From Lepidostoma basale (taxonomy: Eukaryota > Arthropoda > Insecta > Trichoptera > Lepidostomatidae), in NCBI GenBank assembly GCA_022606425.2, contig JAHDVF020001045.1, positions 310,001 through 374,000 of the forward strand: 64,000 nucleotides of DNA. Reading direction: 5' to 3'. Below the pieces are notes generated by a model. That model saw nothing but the letters and a program-made list of their open reading frames with translations, did not search any database and was not told the origin of the DNA. This document shows, piece by piece, positions 20,875-30,445 of the stretch. How positions within the stretch are numbered: the first letter of the stretch is position 1; every line of letters starts with the position of its first letter. Position numbers and translations under genes: made by a program.

Positions 20875-21112
20875 TCTTTAGATGAATTAGGGGATACTTC
20901 GAGAACTCGGCCGTACTGGAGGGTGCTCGGCTTTTTGTCCCCGATAGATATCTCCGACAGCGACAGCACAGATTGTTTTACCTACCGGCCGCCAGAACCA
21001 ATCTGCCTCTGGTGACACCGGTGGGAAGAGCAATTAGTCTGCTGAACGCGGTCTCCTCGGAGATCGACGTCTTTCATGTTAGTGAAAGTACGTCAGAAGG
21101 CAAATACTCTTA
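20875..21112 (+). pseudogene. LINE ORF2 C-terminus
   Basis: The plus strand reads ARLFVPDRYLRQRQHRLFYL, PAARTNLPLVTPVGRAISLL and ends IDVFHVSESTSEGKYS then stop. This is the LPxxRTNxxxxSPVxRAxxLLN pattern at the end of jockey/CR1-class ORF2 proteins, and the 29985-33575 element ends with the related YRTNYAQSAAVYR. It is 5'-truncated. Confidence 0.65.
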
Positions 21113-21239
21113 ATTCTGGAGAGTATCCTGTCTTCCTAATGTTGAACCATCTCTTATGCGTTTCTGGTAGTATACTATATATAATATATTATTTTACCTG
21201 TTCTCAATAGATGCCTTAAAAATAAAATTTGTAATGTCT

Positions 21240-21350
21240 GTTGATGAAATAAACTGATTTAATTTGATTTTATTAGTGTTGTGAAAACATTTGTATTCTT
21301 TATGAATAAACAAAAAAGACACATTCACAACACTTTTATAACACGTTAAG
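21240..21350. repeat. Short inverted repeat
   Basis: AGTGTTGTGAA and TTCACAACACTTT form inverted arms around about 45 bases. They resemble the arms of the HH family at 23.3-23.7 kb (AAGTGTTGTAAT) but no core is present. Confidence 0.4.
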
Positions 21351-21524
21351 ATCCTTATTCGATCCTTTTTCGATGCACAAGTTTTAACCTTTTTGACATT
21401 ATGAAAATTGTGTGTGAACAAAATAAGGACCGAGACATGACTGCAAATTAAAAAAAATTGTTTTGTGTAAATACGAAGTGATTTTCTATTTATTCAAATG
21501 TGAATCCAATAAATATGACCTTGT

Positions 21525-22212
21525 GATGAACGTGTCAAAGTCTAAAGTTATGGTATTTGAAAAATAAGAATGTATGACGGATTGTGACATAAGTGCGAAC
21601 GGTGAGAAATTAGAGCAAGTTAACGAATTTGTTTATCTGGGAAGCGTGTTTACAAGAGATGGAAGAATGGAGAAAGATATAGGAAGAAGGGTTGGAGCTG
21701 GAAACAAAATAAATGGTGCACTCAAAGTCATTACCGCAAATAAAAATATATCGACTGAAACAAATATGGTAGTGCACAATGGAGTTCTAGTCCCGACCCT
21801 TATGTATGAAAGTGAAGCTTGGAGTTGGCAGAAGAAGGATGAAAGTAGGATAAATGCCGTAGTAATGAGGTCACTAAGAGGAATGTGCGGAAAAACAATG
21901 TATGATAGAATATCTAAAAGAAAGGAATGTAAGGCGGATGAATGCGTGATAAATAAAATTAAGAAAGGGTCACAAATATGGAACTAATGGATGAGTAAAG
22001 AATGGTTAAAAATATATATACAAGAAGTGTGAATGGGAAAATAAGTCGAGGACAGCCAAGGAAGACATGGTATGACTAAATTAATCAATTACTGAAAGTG
22101 AATGTAGTGAATGTAGAAGAGGCGCGAGAATTATTCCAGGATAGAACAATTTGGCGATCCATCCTCTCTGCCTATCCCTCCGGGTAAACGGCGTGATGGT
22201 TAGTTAGTTATT
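21525..22212 (+). pseudogene. LINE-T, longest C-terminal copy
   Basis: KSKVMVFEK leads through a break into EKLEQVNEFVYLGSVFTRDG, GRRVGAGNKINGALKVIT, MVVHNGVLVPTLMYESEAW, SRINAVVMRSLRGMCGKTMY and KGSQIWN (21574-21987). Further broken pieces give GQPRKTWYD and SILSAYPSG, then the 3' end GGCGTGATGGTTAGTTAGTT. This is the RT C-terminal segment without the YADD catalytic box. It has several frameshifts and is dead. Confidence 0.8.
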
Positions 22213-22984
22213 AGTTCTAATAGATACCATTTTTATTTTAATTCATTTTAACGCTTTCCTTTTTTAGTGAACCGGTTGTCGTTAATTTATTCAATGTTTA
22301 TTTCGTCAAGTAACATAAATATTCACATACGAATAATATCACATTACGAACTTGAATTAACTATCACACAATGTGGTGAAGTATCATTATTAAATGTACT
22401 GCAAACCCACAACCGCGGAATACTCCTATCGACAATAGACAACCACTTACCGCGCTCCCACGTGGACAAACGTGTGCAAGTGTTATGTAAGTGAGTAACA
22501 AAATGAATTCAATACACATTCGTAAACAATCATTGCCAATAACGCGGCCCACGTGGGCGACTTCAGTGTCAAATTATTTAATTACACTCGGAGCGAATCT
22601 GTTTGTTTCTTGGACTCGAGCATTCGACCTCCAATCTTCGCATGGGTGTTGGCATTGAGAATGTACTCAAATGCTATTATTTTATACATATTATGAATGT
22701 ATTAAATAAGAATCATACGAGTTACTTATGAGTTAAACTCGTTTATTTAAACACACAAAGCGACTCACGGCATTGCGTACTTGTGTTTTGTGCATATTGC
22801 ATTTCGTAAGTGATTTCGAGTGTCACAATTTGGAACTGGTAGAGGAAGAAGCGAACCCCGGGCAATGTGGCACATATTACTAGTGCCATAGCAGATAGAG
22901 AGAGGACGAATGGCGAGCTTCCAGCGCCATAAAACTGAATACACCCAGCTAAGGGAAGGTAACCCCGACGGAAGTTACCTTCAA
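22213..22984. other. No gene recognised; low-copy DNA
   Basis: Unassigned sequence. A minus-strand GCGCGGTAAGTGG at about 22455 looks like a splice donor but has no supporting exon. No repeats from this window occur here. Confidence 0.35.
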
Positions 22985-23125
22985 TAATAATAATATACCT
23001 TCAAGTAATTAACTTACTAACCTCCAGAGAAGGCAAGGGGATACCACTCTGGATATTTTTCCCCAGGTCATCACCATGAGGCCTACTCAAGGGTGATAGT
23101 CAACGTTAGGGAGACCTGACAAGAC
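22985..23125 (+). mobile_element. Dispersed repeat, inverted relative of 10910
   Basis: Ends GGGAGACCTGACAAGACACA then GAAGAAGAAG, the reverse of the 10910-11115 block. It is probably the 3' end of a LINE in plus orientation. Confidence 0.4.
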
Positions 23126-23269
23126 ACAGAAAGAAGAAGAAGTTTAATGTCTTTTATCTATGTTCGCTTTTTTTTATATTCAATTTAGTTATAAACTAGT
23201 AGATTATTTTTTTATCTGTTAACATATTATTATTTAATAAAGTTTTTGTATATTTTGGCGTTCGTAGCA

Positions 23270-23760
23270 ACACTTGCACTTATAATTTCTTCTATATTCG
23301 CCTTCACTTTGTGTTGTGGATTCATATTTGAATAAATATAATTATACTTTGTATTACAACACTTTTTATTTTCCCTGAGCACAGACATGTTTCGGTTACA
23401 AGTAACCTTTATCAATGTATACAATTTTAACAATAAATAATACGGGGTGATCATTTACATACTAAAATGGGGTGGAGTTATGTATAAAAGTAGAGGGGGT
23501 TTAATTAGGATTGAGGAGAGGGGAGATGTAACGGGAAAATTTAGAACATGGGAACTGAATTTAAATTGAACAGGTTATTTTTTATTATTTCTTTAATTTT
23601 AATGAATTTTCTCATTTGTAAAATTTCTAAATTATTTGTTAAAATTGAGTACATTGATAAAGGTTACTTGTAACCGAAACATGTCTGTACTCAGTGAAAA
23701 AAAAGTGTTGTAATATAAAGTATTATATAATTATATTTATTCAAAGAAGTTTAATGTTGT
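23270..23760. repeat. HH element family H with two opposed hammerhead-like motifs
   Basis: Inverted arms at about 23325-23425 and 23645-23745. The plus-strand motif, 23647-23692: helix I GAGTACA/TGTACTC (7 bp), core TTGATAA (a T-A pair replaces C3-G8), extra A, helix II GGTTAC/GTAACC with loop TT, GAAA, CATG, TC. The minus-strand motif, 23377-23422, is the same with a 4-bp helix I. The outer left carries the boundary block (TTCACTTTGTGTTGTGGATT on the plus strand). About 220 bp of unrelated AT-rich spacer separates the arms. Confidence 0.8.
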
Positions 23761-23799
23761 TATTTGAGTTTTCATGTAACCAGTATATATACTTTAAAG

Positions 23800-24112
23800 A
23801 TATTTTTTTGTTTTCCATTTTTATTTCTGTCTTCTTCCGAGTGGCCGGTAGCCTAGCATCATTAGCAAGAAATCAGTCTGAAAGAACTACAGTAATATCC
23901 GTTCTCCCTAAGATAGAGGTAATGCAGATATTTTTTCTGCACCCTCTCCACCATCAGGGAATATCGAACCTCATGCGGCGCCCAAATAATGAAACAAAAT
24001 TCTTTTCGACTTCTCACAAGAGAATTATACAACAGCTTCAGCACCCGAACGTTACGAAAGATCTTGGCGTTTCTGATGACAAACCCAAACATTTTGAAGT
24101 TTTACACCTTCA
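23800..24112 (-). pseudogene. LINE RT-tail fragment, jockey/CR1 type
   Basis: The minus strand reads IFRNVRVLKLLYNSLVRSRK, FIIWAPH and LMVERVQKKYLHYLYLRE: the segment after the RT domain with LKxLYxSLVRSxLEY and IExVQKxFLxxL. The equivalent part of the 29985-33575 element is LKVLYTTMVRSLLEYVSPVW. It is a different, more diverged family. Confidence 0.65.
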
Positions 24113-24300
24113 TCATCCGGAAAATGGTATTAGTTTTGATGATTTTATAAACACCGAGATTATATCATTTTCTCGATGACGAAAGTGGGAAATATTTTAA
24201 ACGTATCGAGAAAAATAAACACAAAAGTGAATTAAGCAGTGTTTTAATTCATAAAATAATTTATCATTATGGAAATCTTCAATTTAACGCCTTAAGTTTA
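24075..24300. repeat. HH element family I, decayed
   Basis: TTACACCTTCATCATCCGG at the left and CTCGATGACGAAAGTGGGAA, then CGTATCGAGAAAAATAAAC at the right match the 53060-53290 element. It ends with the ATTATGGAAATCTTCAATTT and AACGCCTTAAG boundary. The hammerhead-like core is mutated. Confidence 0.6.
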
Positions 24301-24599
24301 AAATTTACTGTGATTGTTAAAAAATCCAACAGGTAGTTTGAAGTTGATTCAATGAACTAAGACAAGGGATGAAACTTACACGAAGTGTAAAAAGTTCCAT
24401 AATTCTGACTGCAGAAACTTGAATAACTCAGAAAAGCTGAAAGTTCAACGGTAACTCTCGGAGTTGGGTGACCTGGCATTTAATGGTATTGTAAAGTTAT
24501 TGTTACCACTATATTCTTGTTCTGATTTAAAGTTTTAAAGTGATTTTGATTACCAGATAAGAGCTGTTAAATTGTCACCAATTTATTTATTTTTTCTTG

Positions 24600-24810
24600 A
24601 ACAATGATGTTAAACTCCATATCAAATAATGAATACGAATGAAAACGTCAGTTTTCAGGAAGTTTTATTTTATTTTATGGGAAAGACTTGTCTCGCCCTT
24701 CAAAGGCATTATGAAGGCCTTAGAAGGCCGACACATGTCATTTCCATAAAATATAATAAAACTTCTAGAAAACTGACGTTTTCATTAGTATTAATTTTTG
24801 TCACCAAGTT
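24600..24810. repeat. HH element family G, hairpin
   Basis: Boundary GATGTTAAACTCCATATCAA (24606) is followed by arms AATACGAATGAAAACGTCAG and CTGACGTTTTCATTAGTATT, with AGTTTTATTTTATTTTATGG against CCATAAAATATAATAAAACT. The loop region is AAGGCATTATGAAGGCCTTA. The cores are damaged (GTCTCGCC, CCGACACATGTC). Confidence 0.65.
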
Positions 24811-25079
24811 ATATTATAAATTGAAAATTTTTCCTCGATGAGATGTCGTATTTCTCGGTTCATATACAATTTAATAATGCCGTTCCACTTGTTTTTATAC
24901 GTTATGTCATGTTCACAAAGGAGTTCTGGTTCCTACCCGTCTGTATGCAAGCAAACCATGGATGTGTGAGTAATTCATAAAAATGGCGCTCTATAAATTA
25001 TCCAATTTATTATTATTATTATTATTATTATGGAACTGCCCGAAGAATAACAAGAGCATGACAGAATTCAAATACCGCT

Positions 25080-25500
25080 ATCAAATGCGAGCATACACAA
25101 CAACGACAAATCATCACGCCATTTCCCCAAAGGGGTAGGCAGAGAGAATGGACCGTTGCACTACTCAATTCTGATACACGTCTCTAAATTCCTCCACATT
25201 CATACAGCTAGTCATACACGCACATCGATTCTACCATCTTCCTATATGTCCGACCAATTTGATTGATTTGGTCATGCCAAGTTTTCTTCGGTCTCCCACG
25301 ACTCCGGAATTCATTCACACCATTAACGTATACTTTCTTAACATTTCTTCCTTCATACATGTGTCCCATATGTCCAAACCAATGCAGTGATCCTTTCATA
25401 ATTTAGTTCATAATACTTTCTTCCGCTCTATATTCCTTCGAGAAAATCCGTCTTATATCGTATGTCTTAGGGATCTCATATACAATGCTGTATTTACAAA
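25080..25500 (-). pseudogene. LINE-T fragment, (TTTG)-tail subfamily
   Basis: The minus strand reads MKGSLHWFGHMGHMYEGRNV, KKVYVNGVNEFRSRGRPKKT and WHDQINQIGRT. The 3' end reads GGCGTGATGATTTGTCGTTG rather than a TTAG run, like copies at 42545, 53881 and 57056. It is truncated and frameshifted upstream. Confidence 0.75.
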
Positions 25501-25796
25501 TGAAAAAAGCGTACATGTAATGTTTTTACATTTCAATATTGTGATATAAAATTAATATACCCATATCCCATGACGACTAAGGAATTCCCGGAACGGATGT
25601 TGTTAAGATATTTCATTAAAGATTTCACAAGAATTTTGTCTATTATCTACCAACATAATCACATATGCATGTGTAAAAACTCAGGTACATGCGTCATATA
25701 TAATACAGATATAATTACATTTGTGGTGAGCCCCTACATAATAGTAAATATATATTAACATTATCTTCATTCTTATGACGTTTTTGTTGTTACTTA

Positions 25797-26005
25797 AATA
25801 ACGATGTAAAACTCCACATTAAGTATCTATTAATGAGGAAAACGTACATTTTCTAGAAGTTTAGAATATTTGGGATACAAGTAAATGACACCACCTTAAA
25901 AGGGCATAAAATATGTGTATTTTTTTATAATTCCTCATTAAGACGAATAATGTCACTTCTTATATCTTCTATAAAACTTCTAGAAAACATACGATTCCCG
26001 CAATA
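25797..26005. repeat. HH element family G, degenerate
   Basis: GATGTAAAACTCCACATTAA boundary, then AAACGTACATTTTCTAGAAG and, at the right, CTTCTAGAAAACATACG. The central cores are no longer recognisable. Confidence 0.5.
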
Positions 26006-26094
26006 GTTATTTGTAAAATATAAAAATAATAAAATCCCATCAAAAATATCTAAATCAATAAAATATATCAAATTTATAAATCGTAAATTATATG

Positions 26095-26270
26095 ATGCCT
26101 ACAAGATTCCCGGCGTTGGCAGTGTGATTGTCACACTATCTTTGCTCTGGTGTAGAATTCTCGTGATAATAAAATGGCGATAGATAAGTTACCTGTCACA
26201 TGTCATGAGAATCAATAGAAATTAGTATACAGTAACTGGGTTCAAATAACCTGCTGTATAAAAATGTGAA
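26095..26270 (+). mobile_element. SINE-A, head truncated
   Basis: Starts inside the B box (GATTCCCGGCGTTGGCAGTG) and follows the SINE-A body: GTGTAGAATTCTCGTG, AATAAAATGGCGATAGATAA and AACCTGCTGTATAAAAATG. The A-rich tail is short. Confidence 0.7.
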
Positions 26271-26754
26271 AAGCAACGGGAACTATCGCATTAAAGGCCC
26301 AAGTGGCATCCCAAGAACCGGCAAAAATGTAACACGTTGCTGCAAACCAATCTCTTAGATTTAGAATATAGAAAACTAGTGAAGAATAACAAGATTTGAA
26401 AAAATACCCCTGTTGCAATTTTGGAGATTTAATAACATTTGACACAATTATTTAATGTAATCAATTAAAATATAACACAAACCAATAGCAACTATAACCT
26501 GATTACCCTTTTAAATAAAGTTTTAATATAAATTATTTTATCTTTTATCCTAATAAAAATATTCTAAACTGAAATATCGTAAATTGATAAAGTCGATTGA
26601 TTTATTCGATTAGATCAAACTAACATGAAAACAACATACTCCACTTCATAAATAGTGGTATTTCAGAACCCCTCAGAGTTGAAAAAAATATTAAAAATTC
26701 TGAGTTCCGACGAAAAATATATCTAGCGAGTATTATTTTTCATACTTGCAATAT

Positions 26755-27045
26755 ATATTATTTAGGAAATATGCGAGGTCGAGGATGTCATTAGCTGGGG
26801 AAGGCATAGGAGAAGATACTGGTATAAACACGTGATGGATGGATCCATCCAGACTCCCCCTCATTGTGTTGCACGACCAAACCCAAGGCAAACCACCAAA
26901 GAGATGGATCGACAGCTGGAAGTCAACCTTGCAGAAGGCCAATTCCTCTTAAGAAACAGCCCACAAGGCCTACTAATCTCCAATCAATACAATACAAACA
27001 AGAAAATGTCTGATTATTTATGTCATCCAATATCAGAGTAAATAA
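26755..27045 (+). pseudogene. LINE ORF2 C-terminal fragment
   Basis: The plus strand reads EICEVEDVISWGRHRRRYWY, KHV, then after a shift MDPSRLPLIVLHDQTQGKPP, KRWIDSWKST. It continues the same LINE type as 50341-50925, which ends REICEVEDVVRWGR. Only the last roughly 90 codons remain. Confidence 0.6.
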
Positions 27046-27588
27046 AGACGTATTGTCGAAGTAACAAGTAATATTCATAATATTTCTAAATACATAAAAT
27101 ATTAAAATAAAAATCTTTCATTGGCAAATGATATTAATTAAATTGCGACTTTCACGACGACAAAGACGTTTTTTAATTTGCGAAGATATTTTTAAACATT
27201 AATCTGCAGAGTTGTTGGCTAAGAATAGTCCGGTGAGTGGGCGCCATCTTGCGCGTCATCTCGACATGAATTCAATAACAGGTGCACTGTCTCGCTTCAC
27301 GCGCCTCCTAGAGACGCTTACAGCTATTGTGATGTAGGAAGGTGTTACAATGATGTCTGCTGCGTGATGTAACGATAGCATTCTTCTGTTTTACGTGAGA
27401 TCGTTCTGTTTTATTTTAAATCAGTGAATTTATTGCATCGTTTGAAAAAAGAATTTACTCTAGAAATAAACGTTTTCTTTTTTGGGAAAAATAATTTATT
27501 TTCTAATATTTGTTTTTGAAAAATTACTTAAGTATTATCCGTCTTATATATTATACGAATATATCAGTCATATAGGGTAATATTATAT
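27046..27588. other. No gene; GC-richer patch 27200-27370
   Basis: 27200-27370 has CpG and palindromic words but no frame. Otherwise AT-rich, unassigned. Confidence 0.4.
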
Positions 27589-27748
27589 AACTAACTAATC
27601 ATCACGTCGTCTCTCTGAAGAGGTAGGCAGAAAGAAAGGACCGCCATGCAGTTATTTTCTGAAATACTTCTCTCGTATTCTCAACATTCATAAATTGTGT
27701 CAAGCACGCACGTCGATTTCTCGGACTCTTTACGTGGATGACATTTAA
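27589..27748 (-). pseudogene. LINE-T 3' fragment
   Basis: TAACTAACTAATCATCACGT then GAAGAGGTAGGCAGAAAGAA: the LINE-T 3' end on the minus strand, about 160 bp, decayed. Together with the plus-strand copy at 27895 it flanks an HH family G fragment. Confidence 0.65.
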
Positions 27749-27764
27749 TATAAATATGGTCATA

Positions 27765-27870
27765 TATTTTTTCTTGAAGAATGATGTGAAACTGTCTGAA
27801 ATATGTAATATTAATGAAAACGTCAGTTTTTTAGAAGGCTTCTTCAGATGTTTTATTATGTCTTAGAGTA
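27765..27870. repeat. HH element family G, left arm only
   Basis: GATGTGAAACTGTCTGAAAT boundary and AATGAAAACGTCAGTTTTTT, AGAAGGCTTCTTCAG. No second arm is present. Confidence 0.5.
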
Positions 27871-27894
27871 GAATGATAAACATATATTATATAA

Positions 27895-28115
27895 TATATA
27901 TATACAAGTAGTGTGAATGGAAAAAGAAGTTGAGGAAGGCATGGCATGACCAAATTAATCAATCGAAGTAGAAACAATCGACAAGCGTGCATGTCACGAT
28001 GTGTGAATGTAGAAAAGGTGCGAGAGTTATGTCAGGATAGAACAATGTGGCGATCCATTCTCTCTGACTACCCCTTCGGGGAAACGGCGTGATGGTTAGT
28101 TAGTTAGTTAATATC
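27895..28115 (+). pseudogene. LINE-T 3' fragment
   Basis: Plus-strand block ATACAAGTAGTGTGAATGGA, ACAAGCGTGCATGTCACGAT, ending GGCGTGATGGTTAGTTAGTT. It has multiple frame breaks. Confidence 0.7.
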
Positions 28116-28917
28116 ACTCGATTTTGATTATTGGTCAAAATAAAGTTTGCAGATTCAACTATCAAAATAAAGCTGATACGATACGAATTTAATGAACTAT
28201 CTGAAAATGAAAATAAGCACATGTTCAAATGATTATTTTTTAAGAATGCATATTCAGAAGTACATTGATTCATAAATAATTTGCGTGCATAAGTCTTACA
28301 TAAATAACTTGCTTAAAGCGGCACAAATCTACTCATCTGTACAGAGGAAATACTTAAGTATTACTCATGCACTTAAGCAGAATATATTTACAAAAGCTTA
28401 ACTTGTATAGTCACCCAAACACGATGCACGTTTGTAAATAGTACAGCGCCCTTGAGACGATTAATTCATACAACTAGCTCTTTATAAATCTTTGTTATTG
28501 TTCAATTATAAATAAGTGCACTTTGTACTTATTTTTTCGTTATTCCAACATAAAGCAATAAATAAAATGAAAAACAAAATGCCTATAAGAAAGAAATAAT
28601 ACATATTAAAAAAATCTTATCTCTTGGCAAAATGACATAAGACACACCCCTATTTGCTGATCTCCTAAATATCGAGATTTTTCAAAGATTTTTTTTAAAT
28701 TAAGGAAAACGTTCTTGACAAAATAATTTTAAAAAATATGAAATAAACACAGTTTTATTTTATCATTTATGATTTTTTAAACAAGATTTATTTAATTGTA
28801 TATATTTTTTTATTGGTTTTTCAGTTAATATAAAATTTATTTATTTGAAGAATAACGCAAATGTCTGGGATCGAATCGACGCAAATTGAATCATAATCAG
28901 TTTTGTTAATATTTCAC
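28116..28917. other. No gene recognised
   Basis: AT-rich with no frame or repeat that I can match. Confidence 0.5.
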
Positions 28918-29053
28918 TTTTTTTTTTGTGAATGTATACTTATACTTGTATACGAAATCCTGGATTTTCACCAAAGGGTGGTTAATTCAACCACCTTGAT
29001 CATCCATATTCAGTTTCCAGTTTGCGTCTTCGTCTCTATTGAGATACAATTAA
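28918..29053 (-). mobile_element. SINE-C short form with target duplication
   Basis: In minus orientation the element begins TTAATTGTATCTCAATAGAG, ends GTATACATTCAC and carries an A tail (the T run at 28918-28927). ATTTCAC flanks it at 28911-28917 and 29054-29060, a likely 7-bp target-site duplication. Confidence 0.75.
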
Positions 29054-29984
29054 ATTTCACGTTTTATTTTGTAATCTCTTCTTTTCTCCTTCAATCTCTC
29101 TCTACAAAATATTTTGTTTTAACACCACTTTATTTTGTTTTTTAACAATTCTATCCGATTTTGCTCTAAATGGCGTTCATTGGGATAGTAAAACAAACGG
29201 CTAGTTTTGTTACTTTATAAAGCTCCATTTACAGCGATTCCGGTTGGTAATGTTAAAAAAACAAAATAAAGTGATGTCAAAACAAAATGATAGTTTCTAA
29301 AATGTCACACAACAAATGAAATATTTTATACGAAAGTATGATATAATCTGACATTATTAAGGCATGGTTTTCAATGACATATGATACTGTTTGTAAAATT
29401 TCCACGTTAACACTCGTGACCATGTGTAAGATATAATTGAACACAGGTATACTCATATTTTTGGTAGAACCATTAAACTTTATGTGTCACCAAATAAAAT
29501 TGTTTAATATGAAATTATTGTTTGTGTTTGGAATCGATTACAAGCGCAGGCCTGTCATTATCGTTTATCGGTGTAACCAGGCGCAATCAATCATTGCCCC
29601 ATAACAAATATCCTTGTCTCGTGCGTCCTGTCCCTTGGAGGGCATCTTCAAATAATGGCGCTTCAGGGAGTATCACTTGTCTAAATGCAAATGGCGATTG
29701 AAGGGCGAGATGGTTGTCAATTACTGTGCAGATCGGTGATTAATGACGTCCATTAACAGTGATCAAGGCTTTGGCGTCGGGACGCCCACTGTGATTGCAG
29801 CGCTCGCATCATACTAAACTGACACAACTCAAATCTTGTTCAATTTATATCATAACATATAATAGCAGTTAACTACATAGCATTATCGCAATATTTTAAA
29901 TAACGGATTTATAATTTATGTGCAAATGCAAACAAAAAAAAAACGCTTTACTCGTGGACATAGTAGTAATATTTCTAACATTAA
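29054..29984. other. No gene; low-copy island 29530-29830
   Basis: 29530-29830 has balanced composition and homeodomain-like TAAT/ATTA words (GGTGATTAATGACGTCCATT), and is unlike the repeats around it. It is a candidate regulatory element; no exon is evident. Confidence 0.35.
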
Positions 29985-29993
29985 CATATTGGC

Positions 29994-30209
29994 GATTTGG
30001 GGATTTCTGGCTCTCCTGTGCCTCTCTTTGTCAACGAGCACCTCTCTATCCTTAACAAGCAAATATTCCATGCTGCACGTTTGAGATGTAAGGAAAAGGG
30101 ATTTCGCTATACCTGGACGAGGGGCGGCACAGTATTTGTTCGAAAGAGCGACGGTTCCCCGGCGATTGCAATCAAGAGTATCCAGTCCCTCGAGAGAAGC
30201 ATCATATAA
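29994..30209 (+). pseudogene. ORF1 C-terminal fragment of the LINE
   Basis: Encodes PLFVNEHLSILNKQIFHAAR, then KEKGFRYTWTRGGTVFVRKS and DGSPAIAI before a stop. The VNEHLxxxNKxxFxxAR...GxxYxWxxxGxxFVRKxDG pattern is the C-terminal domain of LINE ORF1 proteins, also seen in the FP protein of baculoviruses, and is thought to act in nucleic-acid binding. The N-terminal zinc-finger and coiled-coil part is missing, so this is a 5'-truncated ORF1. There is no real start codon (the first in-frame candidate is TTG). Confidence 0.7.
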
Positions 30210-30445
30210 TTTTAATTTTAACAGTTTTATCTTGATTTGTTTTTGCTCATTCCAATTAATATTTATATTACTACTTATATCTTTTTATAGCACCTCTTTT
30301 GCTCCATACATGTCCGGCATTCGTCGTCTCTGTGCGGTGGTTCCTGTAACAGCATCACCTTTCCGCAGTGTACTTGTGTCTTTATTACATTCAATGCATA
30401 CTTTATTCAATTTCATTTTCAAACTTCGGACTAGGCGAGGCCCTT

